Part shown: positions 1 to 8,260 of the stretch, piece after piece
How the letters are laid out: every line of letters begins with the position of its first letter
How positions within the stretch are numbered: position 1 is the stretch's first letter
IMG/VR virus record: IMGVR_UViG_3300023196_003246
Span: 1-46,697 of that record
Reading direction: 5' to 3' (one strand)
Length of the DNA stretch: 46,697 nt
Source: a virus
Translations under genes and position numbers: made by a program
Notes under the pieces: generated by a model
What the model was told of the DNA's origin: nothing
Seen by the model: the letters and a program-made list of their open reading frames with translations, nothing else
The model's database searches: none

Positions 1-956
1 TTTCCACGACGAGTTCTTTGTGCGATTGCGTTAGCATCGCGCTCGATTTGGAAAATAAGACCCTTAAACTTCTCAACACTCCAACGTCCGTTAGAGTCAA
101 CATCGAGGTCAAAAGTACCAGCGTTAGCAACGTTTGCTTGAGCACCAGACTCAGCACAACGATATACGGTACGAATAACTTCGCGGTTGATTTCTGCCAG
201 AATCTCAGTAGAGAGGATGTTGGCAAGTTCTGCTTCAGCATTCAGACCGTGAATTGCCTTAAGGTCTTGTGCCAGTTCCAAGCTGTACTCAGCTTTCAGG
301 GCGCGTGACTTAGCAGTAACGGTGACTTTCTCAATCGAGAATGCCATCTCGTTGAAAGCACTTCCAGTTTCGCCCAGACCTTCAGCATCGTCTGTACGAA
401 GACCTTGACCTACGCTGTAGGTAGAAGCGGTCTGAGAACCTTCTGGGTTAAGAAGACCGGGATTAGAACCAGCTTGACCAGTGGTACCCATACCAACGGA
501 ACCATTGGAGAATCCATTAGTTCTGTCGAAGTCGCTATCTTGACCAGAGAATGCGGTGTTGGCCTCATTGAAGAGTGCCTCATCGCCCGTCATGCCGCTG
601 AAGCGGGAACGCATTGCGAAGATGAGTCCAGTAGGACCAGACATTGGTTGAACGCCTGCAAGGTCATATGCGACCAAGTTAGGCATTGCGCGTCTGATCA
701 AGGAGATCAGAACGGGGTCGAAACCAGCAACTGGGGAAGAAGCGCCAGCAGAGAAACCTGCATTTGCTCCACTATTGGTGGAAACGGTAGGTGCTTCAGA
801 AAGAAACGCTCTCTCTTCAGCAAGTGTTTGTTCCTGGTTTTCCAGGAGGACTGCGGTAACAGCTCTGCGGTGGGAATCCCTAATTGGATCCATTCCCTCA
901 TAATCGAGAATGGGTGCCCACTTTTCTTGCAGAGCCTCTGTATTGGGCATTTGCAT
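1..956 (-). CDS. 23: Major capsid protein gp23, N-terminal 318 residues (cut by window edge)
   Basis: T4-like major head subunit that builds the hexamers of the capsid shell. The reading frame begins with two in-frame ATGs (956 and 950) and runs off the left edge without a stop, so only about 318 residues are present (T4 gp23 has 521). Visible cyanophage gp23 features are the opening MQMPNTEALQEKW, then PILDYEGMDPI, and the block FDPVLISLIRRAMPNLVAYD. Residues 52-55 read LSE|A, which fits the known prohead-protease consensus (L/I)xE|(A/G), so about 54 residues are probably removed during maturation, as happens in T4 (65 residues there). It follows scaffold gene 22 and protease gene 21, as in T4. 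No clear Shine-Dalgarno precedes either ATG. The family call is secure; which ATG is used is not. Confidence 0.95.
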   Translation of the reverse strand, partial: MQMPNTEALQEKWAPILDYEGMDPIRDSHRRAVTAVLLENQEQTLAEERAFLSEAPTVSTNSGANAGFSAGASSPVAGFDPVLISLIRRAMPNLVAYDLAGVQPMSGPTGLIFAMRSRFSGMTGDEALFNEANTAFSGQDSDFDRTNGFSNGSVGMGTTGQAGSNPGLLNPEGSQTASTYSVGQGLRTDDAEGLGETGSAFNEMAFSIEKVTVTAKSRALKAEYSLELAQDLKAIHGLNAEAELANILSTEILAEINREVIRTVYRCAESGAQANVANAGTFDLDVDSNGRWSVEKFKGLIFQIERDANAIAQRTRRG

Positions 957-978
957 TTTTTTAAAAAGTTAGTTTGAA

Positions 979-986
979 CATTTATG
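979..986 (-). promoter_or_regulatory. Possible late promoter of gene 23 (CATAAATG)
   Basis: On the minus strand the octamer CATAAATG lies 22 bases before the first ATG of gene 23. It matches the T4-type late core NATAAATA except at the last base. Its position mirrors the exact TATAAATA sites elsewhere in this window. Capsid genes are expected to have their own late promoter, but the imperfect match in AT-rich DNA keeps confidence modest. Confidence 0.45.
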
Positions 987-995
987 ATTTAAAAA

Positions 996-2090
996 TCACT
1001 TTTTGGCAGCTCTAGAGAGAGTCTGCAGATAGGCTTGCATCATTGGGGATACCTCTTCGGAGATAACCTCATTAGTAGAAACCTCTTCTGAAAGATTCTC
1101 AGAGGTGCTTGGAGTTCCGACATTCTCAGGGAAGTAAGAACTTCTCAGAGTTGTCAGTTTCTCGCGATAGTCTGTCTCACTTTCAAACTCAACTTTTTCT
1201 ACGAGAGTAGCGATCTTATCCCTTTGGGAATGTGCAAGACCTTCAGTTACCTCTGCGAATACTACGTCAGCGGTGGACTCTGCTAATCTCTTGTTTAGAG
1301 CAACGTTATTAACGATTTGCTCATTGAGTTTTGACTCCATTTCATCTAGTTTATCTACCATGCTCTCGAGAACATCATATTTATCTTCAGGGATAGTTAC
1401 ATAATGATCTTCAAAAAGTGCCTTCATTCCGTCAAGGAATGATTCGGTCACTTCTGCTTTGAGACCTTGCTCAACTTGAAGTGCGTTCTCTTGGAACCAC
1501 TCGTCGGCAACGTACTCCAAATAGGAGTCAAGTCTCTCGGTGAGTTCTTCTTTGATTGCAACAACTTCTTCAACAAGTGCTTCTTGATATGCTTCAGTCA
1601 AAGACTCTTGCATTTCAGAAACTTTTGAAGTTACTGCTGCTTCAAAAATAGTACGTGCTTTATCTTGGAATTCTTCAGAGAGTTCTTCACCCTCAAAGAG
1701 TGCTTGAACATCTGCTTCGATGTCAATACCTTCTTCCTCGATAATCTCTTCTTCAGTTTCTTCCGCTTCAGCAACAACTTCGTCAGCTGCTACTTCCTCT
1801 TCGGCAACAACTTCGTCAGCTGCTACTTCCTCTTCGGAAACTACTTCCTGGTCTTCGTCGACCTCAACTTCCTCGGCCGCTGCGGCTTTGGAATTGACGA
1901 CATCCTTAACTTGTGCAAGAGTGCCAGAAGGATCCTTCAGCTTATTGCTGTCGTCATCTGGTCTTGAATTTTCGGGAGTAGGACCGCCGAGATCCTCAAA
2001 TGGAATGCCAGCAGCATTCATTGGTTCGGCAGGTGCAGCCCCTTTGGTTACTACGCTTTCCATTTCTTGTAAATTGGTACCAACGGACAT
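996..2090 (-). CDS. 22: Prohead core scaffold protein gp22
   Basis: Main internal scaffold around which the gp23 shell assembles; in T4 it is later degraded to small peptides by gp21. The 364-aa product (T4: 269) is extremely acidic in residues ~70-150, with runs of Glu, Val and Ala including an exact duplication of an 11-residue unit. The rest (about 140-330) is a predicted long alpha-helical, coiled-coil-like stretch rich in Glu, Lys and Leu, typical of phage scaffolds. The C-terminus resembles T4-type gp22 (SPMMQAYLQTLSRAAKK). It sits between protease gene 21 and capsid gene 23. An exact TATAAATA late-promoter sequence lies 36 bases upstream of the ATG; no good Shine-Dalgarno is visible. 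Confidence 0.9.
   Translation of the reverse strand: MSVGTNLQEMESVVTKGAAPAEPMNAAGIPFEDLGGPTPENSRPDDDSNKLKDPSGTLAQVKDVVNSKAAAAEEVEVDEDQEVVSEEEVAADEVVAEEEVAADEVVAEAEETEEEIIEEEGIDIEADVQALFEGEELSEEFQDKARTIFEAAVTSKVSEMQESLTEAYQEALVEEVVAIKEELTERLDSYLEYVADEWFQENALQVEQGLKAEVTESFLDGMKALFEDHYVTIPEDKYDVLESMVDKLDEMESKLNEQIVNNVALNKRLAESTADVVFAEVTEGLAHSQRDKIATLVEKVEFESETDYREKLTTLRSSYFPENVGTPSTSENLSEEVSTNEVISEEVSPMMQAYLQTLSRAAKK
1771..1836 (-). repeat. Exact 33-bp tandem duplication inside gene 22
   Basis: Positions 1771-1803 and 1804-1836 are identical 33-bp units in frame with gene 22, each encoding EEEVAADEVVA (register approximate). The repeat lengthens the acidic segment of the scaffold by 11 residues without shifting the frame. 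The perfect identity suggests a recent slippage or recombination event. Confidence 0.9.
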
Positions 2091-2126
2091 GTGAATTATG
2101 TACTAAATTAATTTATTACATGTATT

Positions 2127-2134
2127 TATTTATA
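2127..2134 (-). promoter_or_regulatory. T4-type late promoter TATAAATA before gene 22
   Basis: An exact TATAAATA on the minus strand, 36 bases before the gene 22 ATG (2090) and just past the gene 21 stop. T4-like late promoters consist of essentially this octamer, read by a phage sigma factor (gp55) with gp33 and the sliding clamp. It would let scaffold and capsid be transcribed independently of the long upstream late transcript. Confidence 0.75.
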
Positions 2135-2136
2135 AA

Positions 2137-2787
2137 TCAAAGATTTGATAGGAAATTATTCCACAAATCTAACTTATGTTCTTCAAGTGATCTTTGACTA
2201 ACAAGATCGTTTATTCTTTTTTTAGATTGTTCGGCAAGTTGTTCACGAAAGATTCCTCCTTCCCAAACCCATTCCTTTCCTTCCATAATTCCATTGACGA
2301 AAGCGTCAGGAGCGGAAGGATCGGCAACAATATCAGCAGCAGTTGCTAACTGAAAATCTTCGCCAACAATCTTACATCCTTCATTAGTAGTTTGGAGTGA
2401 ACCAACACCACGAGAAGAAACGCCAAGCATTACCCCCTCATCAAGAAGTGAAGATGCAATTTTGCCCATAGGGGTAGAAAGGATTTGTGCCTTTCCTTTA
2501 AAATTGTTACCTTCTTGTACTAGAGAAGTAATTTTATGAGAAACCCGATCAAGGTTTACGGTAGGACCGTCAGGATGACCAAGTTCGCCAAGAGCACGAC
2601 CCTTATTTACAAAGGTTTCGTTGTAACGACCTACTTCACGAGCAAGGGTTGACATGGGATACATTCTCCCATTGCGATTCTTAATCTCACCTTGAAGGAA
2701 TACGCCTTCAATGTAGAGTTTCTTATTCGCACCCTTACCTTCAGTAAGAATTTTTACATTTGTTACTTCTTCTGTGATGAGTTTCAT
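2137..2787 (-). CDS. 21: Prohead core serine protease gp21
   Basis: Maturation protease of the prohead (herpesvirus-assemblin/U9-type serine protease family) that cleaves the scaffold, core proteins and gp23 after (L/I)xE. Length is 216 aa (T4: 212). Visible family motifs are NRNGRMYP around residues 38-44, GELGHPDGPTVNLDRVSH (His71 and His84; one is the catalytic His) and GVSSRGVGSL around 122-131, holding the nucleophile Ser. An ILTE|G motif at residues 13-17 and ITE|E at 4-7 could be self-cleavage sites. The gene lies directly upstream of gp22, with only 4 bases between it and the preceding 89-aa cistron. It has no clear Shine-Dalgarno. Confidence 0.93.
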   Translation of the reverse strand: MKLITEEVTNVKILTEGKGANKKLYIEGVFLQGEIKNRNGRMYPMSTLAREVGRYNETFVNKGRALGELGHPDGPTVNLDRVSHKITSLVQEGNNFKGKAQILSTPMGKIASSLLDEGVMLGVSSRGVGSLQTTNEGCKIVGEDFQLATAADIVADPSAPDAFVNGIMEGKEWVWEGGIFREQLAEQSKKRINDLVSQRSLEEHKLDLWNNFLSNL

Positions 2788-2791
2788 TTTT

Positions 2792-3061
2792 TTATGCGGT
2801 AAATCCTACTTTTGCACCCAATACACCAGCATTTGCGGCAAATACGCACTGAGTAGGGTTTTTTTCAAGATATTCTACAGTTCCTGTTGGCATTGTAAAA
2901 GATCCAACAACAGTTCCACTTTGAGTTTCTACCACAGTAACAAGATGATTGCCACTATGCGTATTAACTAAACGGACAACAGTTGCCTGAGTAAAACTGA
3001 CGGCAGCTCCAGTTGTTGTAGGCAGAGCTGCCTCGGCACCTTTACATAAAGTCCTTGCCAT
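2792..3061 (-). CDS. Small conserved virion-region protein, 89 aa, function unknown
   Basis: I recognise this as a type of small protein found between portal and protease genes in cyanophages, but no function is known to me. The sequence is rich in Thr, Val, Ala and Gly, alternates in a beta-strand-like way (for example HLVTVVETQSG and GSFTMPTGT) and has no membrane segment or catalytic motif. Its ATG overlaps the stop of the upstream acidic cistron in a TAATG, with an AGGGGA purine run just before it, which suggests translational coupling. By position it takes the place of T4 gene 68 (a prohead core protein), but its composition is unlike a core protein. A minor capsid or decoration role is possible, only from context. 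Confidence 0.75.
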   Translation of the reverse strand: MARTLCKGAEAALPTTTGAAVSFTQATVVRLVNTHSGNHLVTVVETQSGTVVGSFTMPTGTVEYLEKNPTQCVFAANAGVLGAKVGFTA

Positions 3062-3324
3062 TATTCTTCCCCTTCTGTATCAGTTTCGGTTTCGGTTTCA
3101 AGTTCTGACGTTGGTTCTTCATCAGTAGGTTCATTACCTACTTCAGTTTCACCATCAACTTCACTTTCAGGATATTCAAACTCTTGACCAAACATTCCAT
3201 TAGAAACATAAGGTCTTGCAATATCAACCCGTTCTGCTGCTTTTGCATACAAAACTTCTTTCATTTTATCGCTAATATCAGACGGAGCTCCATCTGTAGC
3301 GATCAAATCTATAACATCTTCCAT
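3061..3324 (-). CDS. Acidic prohead-core-like protein (gp67-like), 87 aa
   Basis: Short protein with an alpha-helical N-terminal half (DKMKEVLYAKAAERVDIARP, then MFGQE) and a C-terminal tail made almost wholly of Glu, Thr and Asp. Its place directly after portal gene 20 is that of T4 gene 67 (pip), a small acidic internal prohead core protein, and the composition fits. I therefore call it gp67-like on synteny and composition, not on a sequence match. The gene ends in a TAATG overlap with the 89-aa gene. An exact TATAAATA lies 26 bases upstream, so it probably heads a late transcript covering 67-like, 89-aa and gene 21. Confidence 0.7.
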   Translation of the reverse strand: MEDVIDLIATDGAPSDISDKMKEVLYAKAAERVDIARPYVSNGMFGQEFEYPESEVDGETEVGNEPTDEEPTSELETETETDTEGEE

Positions 3325-3350
3325 GAAAAATCAATGTATTAATATAATAA

Positions 3351-3358
3351 TATTTATA
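3351..3358 (-). promoter_or_regulatory. T4-type late promoter TATAAATA before the 67-like gene
   Basis: Exact TATAAATA on the minus strand, overlapping the last codons and stop of portal gene 20, 26 bases before the ATG at 3324. The spacing matches the other late-promoter candidates in the window. Confidence 0.75.
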
Positions 3359-5081
3359 ACTCAGCCTTTCTAGTGTCTTTTTGGTAGTTAGCATCTACCA
3401 CTTTTGCCATTGCTTCAACGTCTGGTTCTGTAGGAATTTCCCCCATTGACATTGGATCTGAATCAATTCCTCCCATTCCAGCACCATCGGCAGGTAATTC
3501 TTCTTCAGGTTGTGGAAGTGGTTGACCGGTTACTGGATCAATTGTGGAAGGATCTGGAATAATTCCCTTTTTAATCTCATCTTCAATCTGTCCATCAATC
3601 TCAATGATTTCTTGATCAGTTTGGCGAAGAATTCTCTTACGAACAAACTCGGTAGAATAATACTTACCAATGAATGGTTCAATTTGAGCAAGATTTCCCA
3701 GTCTGCCCTGAATCATTTCAGATTCTTTCAACTCTGCAAACTGATTATCATACAGGAAATCATATTGAATATGATCTCTCATTACTTCCCAATCGTCTGG
3801 AGAAACAATATTCTTAAGAATCAATTGAGTTTTCAACATATCGTTGAACATCTGTGCAAAACGCTTTCTCAGACGACCAACAAACTTAGAAAACTTAAGT
3901 TCATCGCGAAGAATTTCTGAAGAACGTCCAAGATTAAATCCACCATCAGCAGCAATTCTGGATTCAGGAACTCCAAGTGCTCTATAAAGTTTCTTTTGGA
4001 AATACTCAATATCGGAAAGTTCTCCTAAGTTTTGTCCACCTGGAAGAGTTGTGATTTCAGTTCCTCTACCACCTTCTCTTCTAGGAAGCCAGAAATCTTC
4101 CATCATAGACATAAACTTCTTATCATCACGAACTTCGCCAGTCTGTGCATTATATGCAAGTTTATTTCTATAGCGAGACATGACCTCACGAAGGTATTGC
4201 TCTGCCTTTACTTTAGGAAGATTGCCGACATCAATATAAAAAATACGACGTTCTGGTGCTCTTGACAATCTATAGATTACTAAAGAATCCTCAATCATTC
4301 TAAGTTGATTGAGTGCCTTGATTGCTTTATGGAGATATGAAAGAACAGTATTCTTATTCCTATCTACCAAACCAGATGTACAATATGTTACTGTATCTTT
4401 TGCAATTTTTATTGATTTTGTTTTTCCACCAAGACTACTTGTTGGATAATTTGGAGATGGGGTATATTGAAAAAATTCTTCAAACTCAGGACCATTTTGA
4501 TACTCTAATGGATTTTTACCATTTCCACTAACTCTTACCGCTCCAGTATCATATTTGCCATTTGGATCTTTTTTCTCTTGACGAATATATTTCATCTTGA
4601 GAGGGTCAATATATCTAAGTTCTTTAATTCCTTCTTGAGGTGCTTTTAAATCGATAACCTTGAGATAATAAACTCTTCCATCAACATACCAGTTGCGGAA
4701 AATCTCATGGGATTTTCTATCAAAATCTAAAATCTCTTTAAGATATTTGAATTCTTCCCTAATTTTTTTCTTAAGACCATCGCTAGCATTAAGATTTGAT
4801 AACTCAATTTCTACTGGAGAGTCATACAAATCACTAACGATTGCTTCATTAACAACATCTTCAATCGCACCATCCGCTTCGGGATGTAGCGACATTTCTC
4901 TATATCTTCTTATTAAATCATGCTCTGTTTTGAAGACACCTTCAATATCGACATATTGTCCATAAAATCCACTAGAAACATAGTTATCAACCCCGTCCTG
5001 ATTAGTTTCAGGAACGGGGGAAATGACTGAAGGTGACTTATTTTGATTTCCGTCAATTTTAAAACCAAAAAGTTTTGCCAT
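3354..5081 (-). CDS. 20: Portal vertex protein gp20
   Basis: Forms the dodecameric portal through which the terminase pumps DNA and to which the neck attaches; it also nucleates the prohead. Length is 575 aa (T4: 524). Cyanophage gp20 hallmarks include ETNQDGVDNYVSSGFYGQYV near the N-terminus, RYREMSLHPEADGAIEDVVN, the portal core block SRAPERRIFYIDVGNLPK, then QTGEVRDDKKFMSMMEDFWLP and GGQNLGELSDIEYF. The C-terminal ~50 residues are Pro/Glu/Asp-rich. This gene is the usual marker for cyanomyovirus diversity surveys. It follows tail tube gene 19 after 32 bases. Confidence 0.96.
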   Translation of the reverse strand: MAKLFGFKIDGNQNKSPSVISPVPETNQDGVDNYVSSGFYGQYVDIEGVFKTEHDLIRRYREMSLHPEADGAIEDVVNEAIVSDLYDSPVEIELSNLNASDGLKKKIREEFKYLKEILDFDRKSHEIFRNWYVDGRVYYLKVIDLKAPQEGIKELRYIDPLKMKYIRQEKKDPNGKYDTGAVRVSGNGKNPLEYQNGPEFEEFFQYTPSPNYPTSSLGGKTKSIKIAKDTVTYCTSGLVDRNKNTVLSYLHKAIKALNQLRMIEDSLVIYRLSRAPERRIFYIDVGNLPKVKAEQYLREVMSRYRNKLAYNAQTGEVRDDKKFMSMMEDFWLPRREGGRGTEITTLPGGQNLGELSDIEYFQKKLYRALGVPESRIAADGGFNLGRSSEILRDELKFSKFVGRLRKRFAQMFNDMLKTQLILKNIVSPDDWEVMRDHIQYDFLYDNQFAELKESEMIQGRLGNLAQIEPFIGKYYSTEFVRKRILRQTDQEIIEIDGQIEDEIKKGIIPDPSTIDPVTGQPLPQPEEELPADGAGMGGIDSDPMSMGEIPTEPDVEAMAKVVDANYQKDTRKAEL

Positions 5082-5113
5082 AATAATTTCTGCTGTGCTT
5101 CTTATTTAACTAT

Positions 5114-5704
5114 TTAGTTAATATCTTCACCGCCAGCATTTGAACCATTGCCCTTAGTAGCTTCCCACCACTGAACTTGGAGTTCAACAGTGAATTCTTG
5201 AATACCTTGAGCATCATAACCAAGTTCAATTGGTGAAACCTGAGTTGGGAATACATCGTAGAAACGATATGTTCTCAGAACAGAACCATCACGATCAAGT
5301 TGCATGACATATGCATCTGCTTGATATGTTGCAGGATCAGTTAATCCAGTATTATCTGATACTCTATTGATAGTATTCATCCAACGCTCCATGGCAGAGC
5401 GAATCGAGAAGTCTGTATCATTGATAACAGTGACGGTCCAAGAATCGAAGGTTCTATCACCTGCGATTTTCAGAACACGACCTCTGAATGGTACTTCAAT
5501 CTGTTGAATGTTAGATGCTGGCATATTAGCACCTTTAACCAAAAATCTAGTTTTTTCTAGAGTATCGGAATCTGGTTGTGCAGCGTCTGGGAAGTTCAGA
5601 ACGACTTCGAAGAGATTGGCGCGAGCGCCACCACCCGTCAATTTACTCTTGAAGTCAGTAATCTTCCTTAGTGGGGGCGGATTGATTTGCTTATAGTTAG
5701 CCAT
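5114..5704 (-). CDS. 19: Tail tube protein gp19
   Basis: Subunit of the rigid inner tail tube through which DNA passes on injection. The 196-aa product (T4: 163) starts MANYKQINPPPLRKITDF and contains the family block LVKGANMPASNIQQIEVPFRGR near residues 52-73 and a DTDFSIRSAMERWMN motif. The late segment IELGYDAQGIQEFTVELQVQ is typical of tube proteins. The gene lies 24 bases after sheath gene 18, as in T4, with an AAGG purine run 9 bases before the ATG. Confidence 0.95.
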   Translation of the reverse strand: MANYKQINPPPLRKITDFKSKLTGGGARANLFEVVLNFPDAAQPDSDTLEKTRFLVKGANMPASNIQQIEVPFRGRVLKIAGDRTFDSWTVTVINDTDFSIRSAMERWMNTINRVSDNTGLTDPATYQADAYVMQLDRDGSVLRTYRFYDVFPTQVSPIELGYDAQGIQEFTVELQVQWWEATKGNGSNAGGEDIN

Positions 5705-5728
5705 TAGTTTTGACCTTGAGAAGAAAAA

Positions 5729-7966
5729 TTAAACTGAACCAATAACTTCTTCAAACGCAACTCCAGTTCTAGTAGCAACAAAGGTAAGACCGATGAAGTT
5801 GATAGAACGTGCAGGTTTGATGAAGATGTCAGCAACAAATTCATTGGAATCAATGACTGCTGCTGTGTTGTTTGTCTCATCACAAACAACTACAAAATCC
5901 TGAATGCCCCTCTTAGATTGAACATCGCGAAGGAATGGTTCTACAATATTGACAAAATTGGTTCTAGTGATTTCGTCGTTGAACTCAAAAAGGAAATCCT
6001 TGGCAGCAGCAGAAATTGCATCTTCGAGATAGATGAATAAGCGGCGAACATTGATTCTATCAAATGCTGAGGACTTACCAAATCCAGTCTTATCACCAAA
6101 GAGAATCATACCTGCTCCAGGAGAGAAGATAACTGGATTGATTCTGCTTGAATACAGAAGATCTCTTTGCTTCTTACCAGGATTATATGCAAGTTTAACT
6201 GCATTCAAAATTGCACCTCTAGAAGTTCCAGCAGGTGAGAACCATGGGAACTGTTGAATATCAGTTCTGGCACAAGTACCAGCGATATCTCCATTCAGAG
6301 GTACATAGCGGAAAGTATCATTGAAGCGGTCATACATGTACTTGTAACCACTATCAAAGACTCCATATGTAGTTGAAGTTGCAGCAGAATAGAATCCAAG
6401 AACATTTTCTGTAATTTTGTCAATATTATTGACTGTTACAGTTCCGACTTTGTTATCACTAATAAATGCACCTCTATATGGTGAGATGAATGCAACAGCA
6501 TCTTTTCTTGCTTCGGCAACCGCAATACACTTATTAGCAAGTGCTTGTGCCTGTTCCTTAGGATAATTTGCAGAACCCATAAGAATGAAGTCTACTTCAT
6601 ACTCTTCAGTGTTCTCAAACTTAGTCAGACCAGAAACAATATCGTCAAGTCCTGAATGCAATGAACCAGCAGTTGTGTAATCTTTGGTATCACCACCAGC
6701 AGTAGCAGCATAGTTTGTACCACCTGCAAGCGCAGCGGTAAATGCACCCGAACCAGCAAAGTTTACATTCTTTGCATCTTGATCCCAACTAGTATCATCA
6801 TCAAGTTCAAAGGAACTACCCCCATTGTCACTATGTGCGATTGTTGAAATTCCAACAGGTGCAGAACCACCAAAGATGTACTGTGAGTTGGTATAAAGAT
6901 ACTTTCTCCAATAAGAAGGAGACCCAACAGAGAATGTTGCATCTTTTGCCTTGGAAAGATTCAAATGCTTTTCAAGAATTGTTCCTGCATTTCCACTAAT
7001 TGTTCCTTTGTCATCAATGACAACAACGTGAACTTCGTCAAATCTTGAATTGCGTGCAGCAGCATATTCGGAAGTTCCTGGTCTATTTGCCAATTGGTCC
7101 CACTCAAGTGAACCAACACTTAATGGAATAGATTGATTTTCAAACCAATCTCTCTCACCAGAGTATGTTTCAGTAGTAAATGCTGAACTAGAACCGTTTG
7201 TATGAATAGCAACATGTCCAGTTTGTGGAAGAGCATATGCTCCGTTCTGTTGATAATCAACATTAACTACTGTTCCGCCAGCAGAAACGTGAGTTGTTAG
7301 TTTTATTGACAATTGATTAAAACCAACTTCAGTAACAACTCCTCTAAAATAACCATCTAAGAGTGAAGTTGTACCAGCACCGGCAACAGTGGTAGTTGAG
7401 GGAACTACTGCAGTAAATCCATATCCAGATATGACAGATACTGTACTGATACCTGTCAGAATTTGATCTGCACTAGAATCAATAATTGCTACTCTAATAT
7501 CATTTGCCCAAGAACCTGGATTTCTTGCAGCAACAGTTACGTTGGAGATTGCATTCTCGTCGTAACCGAGTTGTTCGTAATGTTCGGTATTCTTAATTCT
7601 TACCGTATTGACTCCGACAGCACCACCGGTGGTGCTGTAGGTTCCGACAACACCAACAAAAGCGTTTTTAAGTCCCTTAGTTGTTGTTACGTTATAGTCG
7701 TCTGCTCTTGAGACAAGCATCACACCACCATAAGCAAGGTAGGATGAAGCTACCATCCAATGCTCATAGTGCTTATCAGTTGAATACGGTCTACCGAAAG
7801 TGTTTAAGAGATCATCTTCTGATTCAATTAATTGGGGAAGATCTACAGGTCCCTTGGTGAATGGAGCAACAAGCGCCCCAATTCCACCAGAGACTGGATC
7901 GACTCTTCCAATAGTTAAATCAACTTCTCTTACTACAATTCCAGGAGATGCTAAATTTAGGGGCAT
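5729..7966 (-). CDS. 18: Contractile tail sheath protein gp18
   Basis: Subunit of the sheath that contracts to drive the tube through the host envelope. At 745 aa it is longer than T4 gp18 (659). The N-terminus SPGIVVREVDLTIG and the C-terminal region with GKSSAFDRINVRRLFIYLED and FVADIFIKPARSINFIGLTF are diagnostic of sheath proteins; the middle is a variable Gly/Ser/Thr-rich surface domain. An AAGGAG Shine-Dalgarno sits 9 bases before the ATG, and a late-promoter variant lies 36 bases upstream. Confidence 0.96.
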   Translation of the reverse strand: MPLNLASPGIVVREVDLTIGRVDPVSGGIGALVAPFTKGPVDLPQLIESEDDLLNTFGRPYSTDKHYEHWMVASSYLAYGGVMLVSRADDYNVTTTKGLKNAFVGVVGTYSTTGGAVGVNTVRIKNTEHYEQLGYDENAISNVTVAARNPGSWANDIRVAIIDSSADQILTGISTVSVISGYGFTAVVPSTTTVAGAGTTSLLDGYFRGVVTEVGFNQLSIKLTTHVSAGGTVVNVDYQQNGAYALPQTGHVAIHTNGSSSAFTTETYSGERDWFENQSIPLSVGSLEWDQLANRPGTSEYAAARNSRFDEVHVVVIDDKGTISGNAGTILEKHLNLSKAKDATFSVGSPSYWRKYLYTNSQYIFGGSAPVGISTIAHSDNGGSSFELDDDTSWDQDAKNVNFAGSGAFTAALAGGTNYAATAGGDTKDYTTAGSLHSGLDDIVSGLTKFENTEEYEVDFILMGSANYPKEQAQALANKCIAVAEARKDAVAFISPYRGAFISDNKVGTVTVNNIDKITENVLGFYSAATSTTYGVFDSGYKYMYDRFNDTFRYVPLNGDIAGTCARTDIQQFPWFSPAGTSRGAILNAVKLAYNPGKKQRDLLYSSRINPVIFSPGAGMILFGDKTGFGKSSAFDRINVRRLFIYLEDAISAAAKDFLFEFNDEITRTNFVNIVEPFLRDVQSKRGIQDFVVVCDETNNTAAVIDSNEFVADIFIKPARSINFIGLTFVATRTGVAFEEVIGSV

Positions 7967-8001
7967 CTTTTTGGTCTCCTTGGTCCAGAGTTATCTCAAA
8001 T

Positions 8002-8009
8002 TATTTATT
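8002..8009 (-). promoter_or_regulatory. Late promoter variant AATAAATA before gene 18
   Basis: AATAAATA on the minus strand, 36 bases before the gene 18 ATG, fits the NATAAATA late-promoter pattern of T4-like cyanophages. It lies in an 81-base gap, one of the few real intergenic spaces in this cluster, which supports a regulatory role. Confidence 0.6.
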
Positions 8010-8047
8010 AAAAGGGGTATTTTGAATGGGGAATCTTGACGTGAAAT

Positions 8048-8260
8048 CTACCAATCTGGATATTCCCAAGTATTATTAATCTTCTTAACTCGTTTCTTTG
8101 TACATTCTTTACATTCATATGAATATGAAGATGCTAATGGACCTCTATCTCTTCTAGTCCTGTAAAATCCATCTACTAAATTTTTAGTAGCACCACAAAT
8201 TCTACATTCTCGCTCATAGAGTAAGAGATGACCTAATTGTAACTGGTCATCTAAGTTCAT
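8048..8260 (-). CDS. Small zinc-ribbon protein, 70 aa
   Basis: Contains two CxxC pairs, CRIC near the middle and CKEC further on, separated by about 27 residues, followed by basic residues. This spacing resembles the zinc-binding part of phage endonuclease VII/HNH-type proteins, but no HNH catalytic segment is present, so it is a free-standing zinc ribbon with unknown partner. I chose the ATG at 8260, which overlaps the gene 17 stop as TAATG; an in-frame GTG at 8275 is the alternative. Its place between terminase and sheath genes suggests a role in packaging or head-tail joining, but that is inference. Confidence 0.75.
   Translation of the reverse strand: MNLDDQLQLGHLLLYERECRICGATKNLVDGFYRTRRDRGPLASSYSYECKECTKKRVKKINNTWEYPDW

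Noticed and set aside
405-977. 190-codon plus-strand open frame opposite gene 23
   Set aside because: It is the antisense shadow of gp23, whose frame gives a clear capsid sequence; no ribosome site or plausible protein.
1720-2094. Ser/Thr-rich plus-strand open frame opposite gene 22
   Set aside because: Its low-complexity Ser/Thr content is just the reverse complement of the Glu/Ala-rich gp22 segment.
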